A stretch of DNA of 64,000 nucleotides, from contig JAKVBQ010000002.1 in NCBI GenBank assembly GCA_022447205.1, forward strand, positions 1 through 64,000, in the 5' to 3' direction. The notes beneath the pieces are model-generated. The model did no database searches. It saw only the letters and a list, made by a program, of their open reading frames with translations, and had not been told where the DNA came from. Source of the stretch: Phycisphaerales bacterium (lineage in GTDB: Bacteria > Planctomycetota > Phycisphaerae > Phycisphaerales > SM1A02). This document shows positions 62,908-64,000 of the stretch, piece after piece. Position 1 is the first letter of the stretch. Each line of letters begins with the position of its first letter. Both the position numbers and the translations under genes were made by a program.

Positions 62908-64000
62908 GGTGTCCAGGCCCCGAGCAACATGGCGAGATCCCCCCCGTCGACGATGCCGTTGTCATCGAGATCGGCATCGATCGCCGTGCCATCGGTGCCC
63001 CATGCACCCAGCAGGATCGTGAGGTCGGCACCATCGACGATGTCGTTGCCGTCAAGGTCCGCGGGGATACGGCAGGTCTCCTCGAAGGTGTTCGGTTCCC
63101 CCTCCACCCATTCCCCGATGATGTCCTCCCCGACCGTCCCACAGAAGGTGCTGCCCTCGACGAGGTAGTCGACGGCGAGGTTCAGGTCATCGAGCCTGAC
63201 CGCGGCGCCTCCGGGACCGGCGACCTGCTCGGCGAAGATCGAGTTGCCGATGGTGCCTGCCGTGACGTTCGACCAGATTGCGGCACCGTTCGCAGCGACA
63301 TTGGCCTCGAAACGACAGTCGTAGACACCGACGGCCGCCTCACTCCGGACCATGATCCCACCACCTGCCTCCTCCGCGATGTTCTCCCGGAACGTGCTGA
63401 GGTCGAAGGAAGCGCTGCCCGATTCGACGAGCACCGCTCCACCCTGCACCGCGGAATTGCCGGAAAGAGTGGTGTTTGCCATGAGGAGATCGCCATGACT
63501 GCTCCAGATCGCACCACCTTCGGCATCAGAACGGTTCCCCCGAATCGTGCACCCCTCGAGCACCAGCAATCCGAAGTAGTTGCAGATCGCGCCTCCCCAT
63601 GAATCGCTGCCAAAGGGATCGAGTGCGACCGAGCAGTCCTCGATCACGACCTTGATGAGTTCGACCGTGGCGAATTCCGAGTAGATGCCCCCACCACGCC
63701 TGATGCCATAGACCGGACACCCGGTCCCGTTGCGCAGGACGAGCTGGTCGAGGATCAGTTCCGATGCACCCGTGACGAGGACGCAGCTTCCACAGTCGTT
63801 GGTCGGCTTGCTGCCATCAATGATGGTCGGTCCGAGCATCGAACCACGAATGCTGATTCTCTTGCTCGAAACCGAGAGGTTCTCGTGGTAGACACCCTGT
63901 GCGATCTGGACGATGTCCCCGTCCGAAGCAGCCTCGATCGCATCGGAGATCGTCGCGAACTCCTCGGGGACGAAGTGCACCTCGAAGCCCTCTTCGGCAA
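62904..64000 (-). CDS. Exported right-handed beta-helix protein with dockerin-like tail (5' end outside window)
   Basis: At least 365 residues are in the window; the frame is open through the right edge, so the signal peptide and start are missing. Repeated parallel beta-helix turns (GGGIYSE, GGAICNYFGLLVLEGCTIRGN cited in part, GGAIWSSHG, GGGIMVRSEAAV) match Pbh1/polymorphic outer membrane-like repeats. The C-terminus has two EF-hand-like units, DLDGNDIVDGADLTILLGAW and DADLDDNGIVDGGDLAMLLG, a dockerin-type calcium-binding tail. Such tails are very common in planctomycete exported proteins. It may be a carbohydrate-active or surface protein. The gene is co-translated with the membrane protein that follows. 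Confidence 0.82.
   Translation of the reverse strand, partial: AEEGFEVHFVPEEFATISDAIEAASDGDIVQIAQGVYHENLSVSSKRISIRGSMLGPTIIDGSKPTNDCGSCVLVTGASELILDQLVLRNGTGCPVYGIRRGGGIYSEFATVELIKVVIEDCSVALDPFGSDSWGGAICNYFGLLVLEGCTIRGNRSDAEGGAIWSSHGDLLMANTTLSGNSAVQGGAVLVESGSASFDLSTFRENIAEEAGGGIMVRSEAAVGVYDCRFEANVAANGAAIWSNVTAGTIGNSIFAEQVAGPGGAAVRLDDLNLAVDYLVEGSTFCGTVGEDIIGEWVEGEPNTFEETCRIPADLDGNDIVDGADLTILLGAWGTDGTAIDADLDDNGIVDGGDLAMLLGAWTP

Overview
The window is a GC-rich bacterial chromosome segment that fits the Planctomycetota, most likely class Phycisphaerae. The evidence is: dockerin-like C-terminal tails ending in LLGAW-type motifs, a PEP-CTERM-type exported protein with a VPAP motif and arginine cluster, several membrane proteins carrying a zinc ribbon, a FlgF/FlgG/FlgA/FlgH flagellar cluster, and a type II secretion operon with a giant secretin. 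The assignment rests on sequence character only; there is no rRNA in the window.

Layout. 1-1094: 5' part of purL (minus). 1201-6602: three tandem paralogous OprP/OprO-type porins (minus) with hairpin terminators; the first-transcribed porin has a four-copy 7-bp direct repeat of 11-bp period upstream that resembles a Pho box. 6806-10950: radA, a small basic protein, an orphan nuoH and a methyltransferase (minus), with a possible small plus-strand RNA at about 8650-8734. 11075-21507: housekeeping genes (carB, plsC-like acyltransferase, ruvA, mannose-1-phosphate guanylyltransferase, ruvX, pgl, zwf, xerD); a dockerin-like tail remnant lies directly after the carB stop. 21894-25737: flagellar operon (small ORF, flgF, flgG, flgA, flgH) behind a near-consensus sigma-54 promoter. 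25817-30422: a zinc-ribbon protein, trpS, a CPBP protease, trpC, asd and tRNA-Gln.

30460-53468 is the centrepiece: a minus-strand type II secretion (T2SS) / type IV pilus-like operon transcribed gspF, gspG, gspH, gspI, gspJ, gspK, gspL/pilM-like, a gspM/pilO-gspC/pilP fusion, a 4747-residue secretin, and a small lipoprotein. The secretin has a normal N0-like start and a normal C-terminal secretin barrel domain. Between them are about 52 tandem N1-type ring domains where ordinary secretins have two or three. The pseudopilins are oversized, and GspH, GspJ and GspK carry acidic tails. No gspE ATPase or separate gspC is in the window. Together the genes suggest a secretion or pilus machine whose outer-membrane channel is built to cross a very deep periplasm.

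53523-64000: a PEP-CTERM protein, a BtuF-like protein, clpB, two zinc-ribbon membrane proteins, a penicillin-acylase-family enzyme, and a beta-helix protein with a dockerin tail that is cut by the right edge.
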